A stretch of DNA of 64,000 nt from Humibacter albus DSM 18994 (GTDB taxonomy: Bacteria > Actinomycetota > Actinomycetes > Actinomycetales > Microbacteriaceae). Shown here piece after piece: positions 51,514-60,572 of the stretch. The position numbers and the translations under genes are program-made. The notes below the pieces were generated by a model. The model ran no database searches and had not been told where the DNA came from. It was given only the letters and a program-made list of their open reading frames with translations. Within the stretch, counting starts at the first letter, position 1; each line of letters opens with the position of its first letter. Where the stretch lies: assembly GCF_000421825.1 (NCBI RefSeq), contig NZ_ATXT01000014.1, forward strand, positions 310,001 through 374,000, given 5' to 3'.

Positions 51514-52383
51514 ATGGCCGACGATCTGCGGGACTTCAGGGCACCGATCGACCTGCACACGCACTCGCGCATGTCAGACGGGACGCAGTCTCCCGAGGAG
51601 TTGGTGCGCTCCGCAGCCGGCGTCGGCCTCGGCACGGTCGCGCTGACCGATCACGACACGACGGCGGGGTGGACGGATGCCGCGGCGACGGCATCCGAGA
51701 TCGGCATCACCTTCATTCCGGGCATCGAGCTCTCCACGCGGTACGGCTGGCAGAGCGTGCACATGCTCGGCTACCTGTTCGATCCCGCCGACGAGCCGCT
51801 CACGGCCGAGTTGGAGCGCATCCGCAGCGCCCGCCTCACCCGGGCGGAGTCGATCGTGGAGAGGCTGTCGGCCGATTTCGACCTGACCTGGGACGACGTG
51901 CTCGCGCACGCCGCCCCCGGCGCGGCGGTCGGGCGCCCGCACATCGCCGACGCGCTCGTCACGAAGGGGCTCGTGCCCGACCGCTCGGCCGCCTTCGCCA
52001 CGCTCCTGCACCCGCGCGGCGGATACTACGAACCGCTGTACTCGCCGACCCCGTTGGACGGTGTGCGGCTGATCAGGGCGGCCGGTGGAGTGCCCGTGCT
52101 GGCGCACCCGGCGACGCGTGGTCGAGACCGGATCATCAAGGACGTCTACCTGCGGCGGCTGATCGACTCCGGCCTCGCCGGATTCGAGATCGATCACAGG
52201 GAGAACACCGACGACGGCAAGGCCGAGTTGCGCCGCATCGCCGCTGAACACGACCTCGTTCTCACGGGCTCCAGCGACCATCACGGTGAGGGCAAGCCGA
52301 ACCGACTGGGGGAGAACACGACGTCGCCTCAGGCCCTGGAGCGCATCCTCGACGAGTCCGCGTACCTGGCACGCGGCGTTTGA
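51514..52383 (+). CDS. PHP-domain phosphoesterase (YciV/RNase AM-like)
   Basis: 289-residue metal-dependent phosphoesterase. The PHP motifs are all present: DLHTHSRMSDG, ALTDHDT, PGIELS, VGRPHIADAL, VLAHPATRG, and TGSSDHHGEGK, which bind three metals. The size and order match the YciV family, which hydrolyses 3',5'-nucleoside bisphosphates and trims RNA 5' ends; the precise activity is inferred. The start is ATG 51514 with a leaderless promoter; the longer open frame upstream is not coding. Divergent from pepP. Confidence 0.9.
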   Translation: MADDLRDFRAPIDLHTHSRMSDGTQSPEELVRSAAGVGLGTVALTDHDTTAGWTDAAATASEIGITFIPGIELSTRYGWQSVHMLGYLFDPADEPLTAELERIRSARLTRAESIVERLSADFDLTWDDVLAHAAPGAAVGRPHIADALVTKGLVPDRSAAFATLLHPRGGYYEPLYSPTPLDGVRLIRAAGGVPVLAHPATRGRDRIIKDVYLRRLIDSGLAGFEIDHRENTDDGKAELRRIAAEHDLVLTGSSDHHGEGKPNRLGENTTSPQALERILDESAYLARGV

Positions 52384-52505
52384 GAGGGGCGTCGAGCACC
52401 CCGGGCGCCCCAGGCACCCGCCCGGCGATACCCGGCTGAGCGCGTGCCGGACGTTGCCTGCCGGCCTGCGCGTGCCTGAGCACCTGCCCGGCCGCGCCCG
52501 CCCTG

Positions 52506-53993
52506 CTACGCCTGCGCCGCGGGGGCACCTCCGCCACCGGAAGGACGACGGCGGCGGCGCCGCCTTTGCGGCGCGGTGTTGCCGTCGTGATGCTGGCGGC
52601 CCTGTCCGTCGTGCGTGCCCGTTGCGACATTCTCCGTCGATGCAGAAGCCGGAGCCTCCGACGCGGATGCCGTGCCCTGCGTCGTCGAGGACCCGCCGCG
52701 CGTGCGGCGTCGGTTGCGGTTGCGCGACGAACCGGAGCGCTCCGCGCCTTCGCCTGCACCACGACCGCCCTCGGCGCGGCCGTGCGCCCGCTCCGACTTC
52801 ACGGGAGGGGTCGGCTTGAGCCTTCCTTTCGCACCCTCGGGGATCTCGAGGTCGGCGTACAGGTGCGGCGACGAGGAGTACGTCTCCACCGGCTCCGGCT
52901 GTCCGAAGTCGAGCGCGCGATTGATCAGCGCCCACTTGTGCAGGTCATCCCAGTCCACGAACGTGACGGCCGTTCCCTGTCGCCCCGCGCGTCCGGTGCG
53001 GCCCACCCGGTGCAGGTACGCCTTCTCGTCCTCGGGGATCGTGTGGTTGATCACGTGCGTGACGTCGATGACGTCGATGCCGCGAGCGGCGACATCCGTC
53101 GCGATGAGCACGTCGCGCTTGCCGGCGCGGAACGCGTTCATCGCGCGCTCGCGCTGCTCCTGGCTGAGGTCACCGTGCACGGCAGCGGCGTTGAAGCCGC
53201 GGTCGTTCAGTTCTTCGACGAGCTTCGCGGCGGCGCGCTTGGTGCGCGTGAAGATCACCGTCTTGCCGCGGCCTTCGGCCTGCAGGATGCGCGCGATCAC
53301 CTCGTCCTTGTCGAGCGCGTGCGCCCGGTAGATGACGTGCTTGATGTTCGCCTGGGTGAGGCCCTCGTCGGGGTCTGAGGCGCGAATGTGGATCGGCCGT
53401 GTCATGAACCGACGGGCGAGCGCCACGATCGGTGCCGGCATCGTGGCCGAGAAGAGCATGGTGTGCCGGGCAGCCGGCGTGAGCGAGAACAGCCGCTCCA
53501 CGTCGGGAAGGAACCCGAGGTCGAGCATGCGGTCGGCCTCGTCGAGCACCATCTCACGCACCCGAGAGAGATCGAGGAGGTGCTGGCCGGCGAGGTCGAG
53601 AAGACGGCCGGGCGTGCCGACCACGATCTGGGCCCCCGCCTTGAGCTGCTCGATCTGACCCTCGTACGCCTTGCCGCCGTAAATCGAGGCGACCGTGGTG
53701 GAGCGGCCGGCGGTGGCCAGCTCCAGGTCTTCGGCGACCTGGATGGCGAGCTCACGCGTCGGTGCGACGATCAGCGCCTGCACGCCGGGCTCGGGGTCGA
53801 GACCCAGCCTCTGGATGACCGGGAGACCGAAGCCGAACGTCTTGCCGGTCCCCGTCTTGGCCTGGCCGATGATGTCCTGCCCGCTGAGCGCGAGCGGAAT
53901 GGTCTGCTGCTGGATGGGGAAGGGTTCGGTGATGCCACGTGCGGCGAGAGCCTGCACCATGTCGGCATCGATGTTCAATTCTGAGAACGTCAC
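52506..53993 (-). CDS. DEAD-box RNA helicase (RhlE/CshA type)
   Basis: 495-residue ATP-dependent RNA helicase. Motifs: GITEPFPIQQQTIP (Q motif), AKTGTGKT (I), PTRELAIQ (Ia), VLDEADRMLD (II), FSATMP (III), ATDVAARGIDV and HRVGRTGRAG (V, VI). The C-terminal 100 residues are basic and disordered with a run of Arg ([22 protein letters not shown]) for RNA binding. The start is a GTG at 53993 with poor ribosome site. A candidate -10 at 54111-54116 gives a leader of about 110 bases. Mycobacterial RhlE has a similar context. Confidence 0.94.
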   Translation of the reverse strand: MTFSELNIDADMVQALAARGITEPFPIQQQTIPLALSGQDIIGQAKTGTGKTFGFGLPVIQRLGLDPEPGVQALIVAPTRELAIQVAEDLELATAGRSTTVASIYGGKAYEGQIEQLKAGAQIVVGTPGRLLDLAGQHLLDLSRVREMVLDEADRMLDLGFLPDVERLFSLTPAARHTMLFSATMPAPIVALARRFMTRPIHIRASDPDEGLTQANIKHVIYRAHALDKDEVIARILQAEGRGKTVIFTRTKRAAAKLVEELNDRGFNAAAVHGDLSQEQRERAMNAFRAGKRDVLIATDVAARGIDVIDVTHVINHTIPEDEKAYLHRVGRTGRAGRQGTAVTFVDWDDLHKWALINRALDFGQPEPVETYSSSPHLYADLEIPEGAKGRLKPTPPVKSERAHGRAEGGRGAGEGAERSGSSRNRNRRRTRGGSSTTQGTASASEAPASASTENVATGTHDGQGRQHHDGNTAPQRRRRRRRPSGGGGAPAAQA

Positions 53994-54341
53994 GTTGTAA
54001 CTGCCTGTCGGAAGAGGATGTACGGATCGAGGCCGACCCGATGGTTCGCGCCCGTTCTTCGCATCGACTCCAGGCGCGCATGCCGTCGATCCTGTGCCGA
54101 CGACCCGACCAGTCTACCGGTGACGCTGAGAGCGGACGGCGTGGTGCCGGCGTCGGCGGCCATGGAGCCACTGCGCCCTCCGCGCGATCCGCTACGCCCC
54201 GAACGTGGCACGGCCCCGCCCTTGCCGTGCCGGAGGGCCGCATGGGATCGTACCGGTGTACCACCCTCGGGCCGGTCTCGTGCCCGGTCCGCTGCCGATC
54301 GCCGGCGACGGAGAAACATCGGATGCAGTGGGGGATAAGCC
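53994..54341. other. Intergenic region with divergent promoters
   Basis: 348 bp between the divergent helicase and membrane-protein genes, without a gene. On the minus strand TAGACT at 54111-54116 is a likely helicase -10 element. The palindrome-like CTACCGGTGACG lies next to it. No riboswitch pattern was recognised in the 110-base helicase leader. Toward the right, GGGGGA before the TTG at 54342 is a ribosome site. Confidence 0.5.
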
Positions 54342-54866
54342 TTGTACATCGTCATTATCGTCGTGTGCTTCGTGGTGGGACCGATCGTCTCGATCATCAT
54401 CGAGCGGGTGGTGAGACGGGAGAACCCTCGGTCGCGGGACCTGCTGACGCTCATCCTGCGATGGTTCACGTTCTGGATCGTGGGCGTGCGGCTGCTGCTG
54501 GCCGGCGCGACGCAAGCCCTCGACCCGGAGTTCACCGGGGAACAGATCTTCGGCACCACCGACCCGACCGTTCTCCCGTTCATCTCGGAGCTCGGTTACG
54601 CCAACCTCGGCTTCGGCGTGATCGGGATCCTCAGCCTGTTCCTGCGTTCCTGGGTCGTTCCGGCAGCACTGTCCGGTGGCGTGATCTTCCTCGGGCTCGA
54701 CGGAATCCGACACCTCGTCGAGGGTGGAGCCTTCACGTCCGACCGTGCGACCGCGATGATCACGGACTTGATCGCGCTCGTCGTGCTCGGCGGCTGCCTG
54801 ATCGCGCTGGCCGTGCGCTCGCGGCGGAACAGGGTCGACGGTCCGATCGTCGATCAAGCCGTGTGA
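54342..54866 (+). CDS. Small multi-pass membrane protein
   Basis: 174-residue membrane protein with about four or five helices (begins MYIVIIVVCFVVGPIVSIII). Segments such as RWFTFWIVGVRLLLAGATQA and ELGYANLGFGVIGILSLFLR resemble small DUF6790-like proteins, which is only tentative. The start is a TTG at 54342 after GTGGGGGAT. No catalytic motif. It ends 45 bp before the ferritin-like gene, which has its own promoter. Confidence 0.72.
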   Translation: MYIVIIVVCFVVGPIVSIIIERVVRRENPRSRDLLTLILRWFTFWIVGVRLLLAGATQALDPEFTGEQIFGTTDPTVLPFISELGYANLGFGVIGILSLFLRSWVVPAALSGGVIFLGLDGIRHLVEGGAFTSDRATAMITDLIALVVLGGCLIALAVRSRRNRVDGPIVDQAV

Positions 54867-54899
54867 TCGAACATCCACGGGCCCGCATCCGGCGATCGC

Positions 54900-54905
54900 T
54901 AGACT
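54900..54905 (+). promoter_or_regulatory. -10 element of ferritin-like gene, leaderless
   Basis: TAGACT, six bases (TGCCGG), GTG at 54912. Confidence 0.6.
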
Positions 54906-54911
54906 TGCCGG

Positions 54912-55628
54912 GTGGCATCCTGGTTCTCTCGCCGCCCCGCACTCGTGGACGCGCCCAAGCTGACGCCGCGGCGAGAACAGGTGACCGGTGTACGCGTCGA
55001 CCTGAGCGAGGTCGCGCCCGACCTCTTGCCCTACCTCGGGCAGGTGGCCTACCTGCAGCTGCAGGCCTTCGAGACACTGTCCCGCGTCGTGCAGCAGGTG
55101 CCCTCGCTCTCGAACAAGGAGGGCATCGCCTTGACTGCGGGCGCCGCCCTGAGCCGCCACCAGGCCGTGACGGCCGAGATCAGGCGCCATGACGCCGAAC
55201 CCGCTGAGGTCATGGCGCCGTTCGCCCGGGCGATCGACGGCTTTCAATCGATCACCATCGGGCGCGATTGGCAGGAGACCCTGCTGGGCGTGTACGTGAC
55301 CGACGGTCTGCTCAGCGACTTCTTCATGCGGCTGGCACAGGGGCTTCCGGGCGACGTGGGACCGCGCGCGGCGAGCCTGCTCGGCGCGCAGGCCGGGGGC
55401 GAACAGCTCGCGGGCATCCTCTCGCGGGAGATCGAGGCGGATGCCTGCCTCGGCTCGCGTCTGGCCATGTGGGGTCGACGCCTCGTGGGCGACACGCTGT
55501 TGGTTGCTCGCTCCGCCCTGCGGTTGTCGGGCAACGAGCGCTCCGATGAGGAGCGCATCGACCCCGTCTTCAGCGAGATCATCGGCGCGCACACCCGGCG
55601 GATGGACGCGCTCGGGCTCACCGCCTAG
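54912..55628 (+). CDS. Ferritin-like fold protein (MiaE-like)
   Basis: 238-residue helical protein of the actinobacterial ferritin-like family related to tRNA hydroxylase MiaE. Helices carry the Glu and His expected of a di-iron centre: AYLQLQAFETLSRVV, LSRHQAVTAEI, QETLLGVYVTDGLLSDFF and REIEADACLGSRLA, though not every ligand can be assigned with certainty. Role unknown. Start GTG 54912 is set by a leaderless promoter. It is convergent with the phosphatase gene; the stop codons overlap in CTAG. It lies near the DEAD-box helicase and DUF3107 genes, as in mycobacteria. Confidence 0.85.
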   Translation: MASWFSRRPALVDAPKLTPRREQVTGVRVDLSEVAPDLLPYLGQVAYLQLQAFETLSRVVQQVPSLSNKEGIALTAGAALSRHQAVTAEIRRHDAEPAEVMAPFARAIDGFQSITIGRDWQETLLGVYVTDGLLSDFFMRLAQGLPGDVGPRAASLLGAQAGGEQLAGILSREIEADACLGSRLAMWGRRLVGDTLLVARSALRLSGNERSDEERIDPVFSEIIGAHTRRMDALGLTA

Positions 55629-56473
55629 TGCAGGAACAGCTCGCGCAGGCGTTGCTGCGCTGAGGCATCCACCGACAGGCCGTCGGCGAAATAGCCTTCG
55701 ACGGTGCCGTATCGGCCGTGCATGATCTCCAGCGCGCTGCGCAGGTACTCGGCCTTCACTCCGATCACCGGTTTCAGCAGCTCCGCATCGCCACCGCCGG
55801 CGGCGAACGCGTCGAGCATCGGCTGCAGTCCGGCCATCAGGTAGTCGTTGCTGCGCAGGTAGTCCTCGACCACGACGTCCTCCGCCACGCCGAGCAGCGT
55901 GAGCAGCGCGGCCGTCGCCCAGCCGGTGCGGTCCTTGCCCGTCGTGCAGTGGTACAGCGCGGGGAGCGTGCCTTCCTCGGCGAGCGCGAGGAACAGCCGA
56001 CGGTAGGAGTCGACAGCGCTCGGAAGCGTGACCAGGCCGCGGTAGATGTTGTCGAAGATCGCCGGGATGTCCGTGCTCGCGAGCACCTCGCTGGCCTTCG
56101 CCGGGTCCGAGGTCAACTCGGGGATGTGCGCCGCCGCGGCCTCCGGCTCGTCCGCCAGCACGTCGAGGTCGATCTCGCGAACGCCCTGCGGCGAGCGGTC
56201 GGGCGACGCCGAGCGTTCCGCTGCCGTGCGCAGGTCGAAGATCGTGCGAAGACCCAAGCCGGCGAGCACGTCGAGGTCGGCATCGTCGGCACGAGCGAGC
56301 GCCGTCGAACGATAGACGAGGCCGAGACGCACGTGACGACCGTCCGTCGTCGGGTAGCCGCCGATATCGCGGAGGTTGGGGATGTTCGGGGTCGGCATCT
56401 GCGCGCCGGGGACTCCGCCCTGCGATTCCGCACCCGAACGTGGCCCGAGCCCGTTCGCAGCCGCGGGGCTCAT
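55625..56473 (-). CDS. Tyrosine-specific protein phosphatase family
   Basis: 282-residue cytosolic phosphatase. The catalytic loop YHCTTGKDRTGWA is Cys-x5-Arg with Lys-Asp, the PTP type active on phosphotyrosine or phosphoinositides (PtpB-like). NIPNLRDIGGYPTTDGRHV at the N-terminus is the matching substrate-recognition segment. ATG 56473 is one base after the stop of the upstream small membrane protein gene (TGACATG), so both are co-translated. It is the last gene of that pair. Confidence 0.92.
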   Translation of the reverse strand: MSPAAANGLGPRSGAESQGGVPGAQMPTPNIPNLRDIGGYPTTDGRHVRLGLVYRSTALARADDADLDVLAGLGLRTIFDLRTAAERSASPDRSPQGVREIDLDVLADEPEAAAAHIPELTSDPAKASEVLASTDIPAIFDNIYRGLVTLPSAVDSYRRLFLALAEEGTLPALYHCTTGKDRTGWATAALLTLLGVAEDVVVEDYLRSNDYLMAGLQPMLDAFAAGGGDAELLKPVIGVKAEYLRSALEIMHGRYGTVEGYFADGLSVDASAQQRLRELFLH

Positions 56474-56474
56474 G

Positions 56475-56789
56475 TCACGCGGCTCCGCCGGCCGCGAGTC
56501 CGGTGCGCGTCAGCGTGTGCAAGCGCTTCTCGTCACCGCGTGTGCGCAGTGAACCGATCAGCAGGTCGACGGCGACGCTGATCACGGCGGTGCCGATGAT
56601 CGTGAACCACCAGATCCAGCCGCCGTCCCACTTCATGCCCAGCCAGGTGAGTCCCACCCAGCCGGCCGCGGCCACCACAGCGCCGAGGGCGGGGATGAGA
56701 ACGCTCCCGTGCGAGTGACGGTACGGCAGCGTGTAGCGGGCGATGAGTCCGATGATCGCCCCGGCCAGGGTGATGAACAGCAGTTCCAT
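56475..56789 (-). CDS. Small three-helix membrane protein
   Basis: 104-residue membrane protein (begins MELLFITLAGAIIGLIARYT) with three hydrophobic helices and a short basic C-terminus. No known domain is recognised with confidence. ATG 56789 has GAAGG eight bases before it; the frame extends further upstream without support. It is directly followed by the phosphatase gene with one base between, so they are coupled. It might anchor or regulate the phosphatase. Confidence 0.78.
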   Translation of the reverse strand: MELLFITLAGAIIGLIARYTLPYRHSHGSVLIPALGAVVAAAGWVGLTWLGMKWDGGWIWWFTIIGTAVISVAVDLLIGSLRTRGDEKRLHTLTRTGLAAGGAA

Positions 56790-56862
56790 GTGCGTCGCCT
56801 TCGTCGGTGCGGGCTGCGAACGGTGCGGACGGCCGCGCCGGACCGCACCCCCGTGCGCAAGG

Positions 56863-57087
56863 TTACGCGACGAAGCCGACGCGGCGCGATTCCTCGCTGC
56901 CCACCTGCACGTAGGCGATGCCCGCGGTGGGCACGATGAACAGGCTTCCGTGTTCGTCGCGCAGCTCGAGCGTGCCGGCACCGGAACCGAGCGCGGCGCT
57001 CACCGCGGCCTCGACCTCCGCCGACGACTGGGTCGACTCGAAGTTCAGTTCACGGGGTGCGTTGACGATGCCGATGCGTACTTCCAC
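56863..57087 (-). CDS. DUF3107 family protein
   Basis: 74-residue conserved actinobacterial protein. VRIGIVNAPRELNFESTQSS, then VEAAVSAALGSGAGTLELRD, and IAYVQVGSEESRRVGF are the family signature. Function unknown. The start is GTG 57087 after GGAAAGG; a longer in-frame start upstream is not supported. It lies between the phosphatase pair and the divergent adnA gene; the family is often near rhlE, ferritin-like and adnAB genes. Confidence 0.9.
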   Translation of the reverse strand: MEVRIGIVNAPRELNFESTQSSAEVEAAVSAALGSGAGTLELRDEHGSLFIVPTAGIAYVQVGSEESRRVGFVA

Positions 57088-57289
57088 GAGGTGGCCTTTC
57101 CGAGACGTGACGTGCCATGCGGATGCCTCGTGCCGGCCCCAGCGCGCGGTGCGTGACCGGCGCGGCCGGGTGCGGCGGGGCATCCGTCAGTCACACTACG
57201 GCAGCGGTGCACGCCGTTCGCGGACCGTTCACTGACGGCGCAACAGAGGGCGCAGCGAGGGGCTGCTCGAGAGTGTCGCCGGCCACCCC

Positions 57290-57295
57290 TAAGGT
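57290..57295 (+). promoter_or_regulatory. -10 element of adnAB, leaderless
   Basis: TAAGGT, seven bases (GAACCGC), GTG at 57303. One base longer than the other leaderless sites here. An inverted repeat CCGTCAGT/ACTGACGG with a 39-base loop lies upstream (57184-57238). Confidence 0.55.
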
Positions 57296-57302
57296 GAACC
57301 GC

Positions 57303-60300
57303 GTGATGCAACAGAGCCCGCTGATCCCGACGGACGCGCTGGTCCCGGCGGCAGTGCCTGCCGCGACGGCAGAAGCCGGCACCGCAGCCACGGCCGCGGC
57401 CCGGCCGGGAGACACCGCCGGGTCCGCCCCCCTCGAGCCGGTCGTGCTCGACGCATCGCAGCGGGCCGTGCTGCACCTGGATGCCTCCGCTTCCGCCCTC
57501 GTCGTCGGTGCGCCCGGCACCGGCAAGACGACGACCCTCGTCGAGCTGCTCGCCGACCGGGTGCACCGCCTCGGGTTCGCACCCGAGTCGGTGCTGGCGC
57601 TCACGTTCGACCGGTCGAGCGCCACCCGGCTGCGCGACCGGCTCGGCCTGCGCATCGGCGAGGCGGTGAACGGCCCACTCGCGCGAACCGTGTCGTCGCT
57701 CGCCTTCGATGTGGTCGCGCAGGCCGCGATCCGCGCGGGTTCCGAGCCGCCCACTCTGCTCACCGGCAGCGAGCAGGATGCCGACGTGGCTTCCCTCCTC
57801 GCCGGGCACGTCGAAGACGGTGTGGGCCCGGCGTGGCCCGCGCCGCTCGGAGAGCAGGTACGGGGGCTGCGTTCGTTCCGCACCGAGCTGCGCGAGCTCA
57901 TGATGCGCGCCACCGAGAACGAGATCACGCCCGAAAGCATGCGGGCGCTGGCGCGCGAGCACGAGCATCCCGAGTGGAGCGCCGCCGCCGACTTCATCGA
58001 CGACTACCTCGCGGCGATCTCGAGTGCTCGTGCGCAGCAACTCGACTCCGCCGAGCTCGTGCGCTTCGCGGTCGCGGCCATCGAGCGCGGCGAGGTGAGC
58101 GAGCAGGTGGCGCGCCTGCGGCTGGTGGCGGTCGACGATCTGCAGGAGGCGACGGAACTCGGTCTCGCCCTCGTGACGGCGCTGCGCGAGCGAGGCGTCA
58201 CGGTCGTGGGCTTCGGCGACCCGGATGCCTCCACCAGCGTGTTCCGCGGAGGTTCGGCCGACGTGGTCTCGCGCTTCGGCGCCGGGGCGCACACCCACGC
58301 ATTGCGTGTCGCCCACCGCCAGAGCGCCGTGCTGCGCGATCTCACGCGTCGCGTGACCGAGCGGATCGGCACGGCCGGCGTCGTGGGGCACCGTGGGGCG
58401 CTGCCGGCCAGAGAGGCCGACGAGCAACTCGACCCGCTGCTCACGATCGAGGCGCCGACGCCCGCGCGGGAGTGGACCGCAATCGCGCGCGTGCTGCGGG
58501 AACGCCACCTCATCGACGGCATCCCGTGGTCGCGGCAAGCCGTCGTCGTGCGCTCGGGCGCGCTCATCGACGGCGTGGCGCGGGCGCTGGCAGTGGCCGA
58601 GGTGCCCGTGCGCACGACATTGGCCGCGATCGCGCTACGCGACGACCCCGCGGCCAGGGCACTGCTCGACATCATCGACGTCGGCATCGGGCGATCCCGG
58701 CTCGACATCGAGTCGGCGACGAGCATGCTGATCGGCCCGTTCGGGGGACTCGACCGGCTCGCCGTGCGTCGGCTGCGTGTGGCACTGCGCACCGAAGAGG
58801 TAGCGGGAGGCGGCCACCGCGGGGCGGACGCGCTGCTCGTCGAAGCGCTTCAGGCGCCGGGCCGGCTCGCGACCATCGACCACCGCATCGCCCGCGACGC
58901 CGACCGGCTCGCGCGCATCCTGGACGCGGTGCGACAGGCATCCGGTGCGGGTGCCGGCATCGAGGAACTGCTCTGGACCGTGTGGGAGCGCAGCGGGGTC
59001 GCGGCCAGATGGCGGAACGCTGCACAGGGGACTGGCGTGGCGGCGTCCGAAGCGAACCACAACTTGGACGGCGTGGTGGCGCTCCTCACCGCGGCCAAGC
59101 GGTTCGGCGAGCGCGAGCCGGATTCGCCGCCCGCCGTCTTCCTCAGCCGCCTGCTCGACGCCGACGTGCCGGAGGACACGCTCTCGCCGACGCGGTCGGT
59201 GGACTCCGTGCTCATCGCGACGCCGTCGGGCGTGGTGGGCCAGGAGTTCGACGTGGTGGTGGTCGCCGGCCTGCAGGAGGGCGTCTGGCCCGACCTGCGC
59301 GTGCGCGGCACGCTGCTGAACACCGACTCGCTGGTGCGGGCGGCTCGAGGCGAGGCGGATGCCGTGCTCGACCACCGCGCGCTCGTGAAGGCCGACGAGT
59401 TGCGCATGTTCGCTGTGGCGGTCTCGCGCGCGAGGCGCCAGCTGGTGCTGGCCGCGTGCAGCGATGACGACGAGTTCCCGAGCGTGCTGTTCTCACTGGC
59501 TCCGCGCGGCACGCCGAGCGTCGACACGAGTGCCGCCGCGTTCACGCTGCGGGGGCTGACGGGACGGCTGCGGCGCGAGCTGACCGCAGCCGAGGCGACG
59601 GGCGCGCCTGCGGCGACTCGCTCTGCATCGACGCCGTCGCGGCGTGCCGATCCGGCATGGCGTGATGCGACGGGCGCGACCGCCGCGGAAGCGGCATCCG
59701 CTCTCGCCGAACTCGCGGCGGCAGGGGTGACGGGCGCGCACCCGGGGGAGTGGCACGGACTCGCCACGCCGTCGAGCACGGCGCCGATGTTCGACGACGA
59801 CGAGGCGATCCCGGTCTCGCCGTCGCGCATCGAGGCGATCGAGGAATCGCCGTTGGACTGGTTCCTCGACGACGTCGCCGGCTCCACCACCAGCACGTCG
59901 ATGGGCATCGGCACGCTCGTGCACTGGGCGATGGAGACGGCGACCGATCCGAACGTCGATGCTCTCTTCGCGGCGGTCGAGACGCGCTGGAACGAGCTGG
60001 TTTTCGAGGCGCCGTGGATCGATGCCAGGGAGAAGCGCGCGACCCGCCGTCTCGTGCAGGGAGTGGCGGAGTATCTCGCCGATGCGCAGCGCGAGGGCGT
60101 CAGGGTCGTCGGAGCGGAGGAGGGATTCCGGCTCGACGTCGGCAGGGCGCAGGTGCACGGCAAGATCGATCGCATCGAGGCGGGCGCCGACGGCGGCGTG
60201 ACGATCGTCGACCTCAAGACGGGCCGGCCCGTGACGAAAGAGGCGACCATCGCCCAGATGCCGCAGCTCGGCGTCTACCAACTGGCCTACGCATCCGGGC

Positions 60301-60572
60301 AGCTCGATGACCTCTGTGCCGCGTTCGCACCGCACCGTTCGGCGGGCGCGAAGCTGCTCTTCGTGAAAGCCGGCGTGGGCGACAAGTCCTACCGGGAGGC
60401 TGCGCAGGCCGCGTTGGATGAGGACGGGCTCGAGGGATTCCGCGAGCGCATCCGCCAGGCGGCTCGCGCGATCGCGGTGGCCGAGTTCGAGGGCACGGCC
60501 GAAGTCGAGGACTACGGCGGGCAGTCGGCGACGCGTCGACTGCACCGCGTGAGGGCGGTGACCAGTGACTGA
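57303..60572 (+). CDS. adnA: AdnA-like helicase-nuclease subunit
   Basis: 1089-residue UvrD-type motor with a C-terminal RecB-like nuclease, part of the AdnAB break-resection machine of actinobacteria. Walker A is GAPGTGKTT (about residues 69-77). Motif II is unusual, AVDDLQEA (near 276), in place of DExxD, as expected for the weaker AdnA motor. The nuclease has GKIDRIE and VDLKTG (about 953-973). The frame extends upstream, but GTG 57303 is supported by TAAGGT upstream. The first 45 residues are Ala/Pro-rich. It overlaps adnB by 8 bp. Confidence 0.9.
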   Translation: MMQQSPLIPTDALVPAAVPAATAEAGTAATAAARPGDTAGSAPLEPVVLDASQRAVLHLDASASALVVGAPGTGKTTTLVELLADRVHRLGFAPESVLALTFDRSSATRLRDRLGLRIGEAVNGPLARTVSSLAFDVVAQAAIRAGSEPPTLLTGSEQDADVASLLAGHVEDGVGPAWPAPLGEQVRGLRSFRTELRELMMRATENEITPESMRALAREHEHPEWSAAADFIDDYLAAISSARAQQLDSAELVRFAVAAIERGEVSEQVARLRLVAVDDLQEATELGLALVTALRERGVTVVGFGDPDASTSVFRGGSADVVSRFGAGAHTHALRVAHRQSAVLRDLTRRVTERIGTAGVVGHRGALPAREADEQLDPLLTIEAPTPAREWTAIARVLRERHLIDGIPWSRQAVVVRSGALIDGVARALAVAEVPVRTTLAAIALRDDPAARALLDIIDVGIGRSRLDIESATSMLIGPFGGLDRLAVRRLRVALRTEEVAGGGHRGADALLVEALQAPGRLATIDHRIARDADRLARILDAVRQASGAGAGIEELLWTVWERSGVAARWRNAAQGTGVAASEANHNLDGVVALLTAAKRFGEREPDSPPAVFLSRLLDADVPEDTLSPTRSVDSVLIATPSGVVGQEFDVVVVAGLQEGVWPDLRVRGTLLNTDSLVRAARGEADAVLDHRALVKADELRMFAVAVSRARRQLVLAACSDDDEFPSVLFSLAPRGTPSVDTSAAAFTLRGLTGRLRRELTAAEATGAPAATRSASTPSRRADPAWRDATGATAAEAASALAELAAAGVTGAHPGEWHGLATPSSTAPMFDDDEAIPVSPSRIEAIEESPLDWFLDDVAGSTTSTSMGIGTLVHWAMETATDPNVDALFAAVETRWNELVFEAPWIDAREKRATRRLVQGVAEYLADAQREGVRVVGAEEGFRLDVGRAQVHGKIDRIEAGADGGVTIVDLKTGRPVTKEATIAQMPQLGVYQLAYASGQLDDLCAAFAPHRSAGAKLLFVKAGVGDKSYREAAQAALDEDGLEGFRERIRQAARAIAVAEFEGTAEVEDYGGQSATRRLHRVRAVTSD

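Noticed and set aside
52384-52505. Possible terminator between the convergent PHP and helicase genes
   Set aside because: GC-rich with CCCGGGCGCC-like patches but no arms longer than 6-7 bp in register.
57184-57238. CCGTCAGT/ACTGACGG inverted repeat upstream of adnA as an operator
   Set aside because: 8-bp arms are 39 bases apart and about 65 bp from the start; too weak without conservation data.
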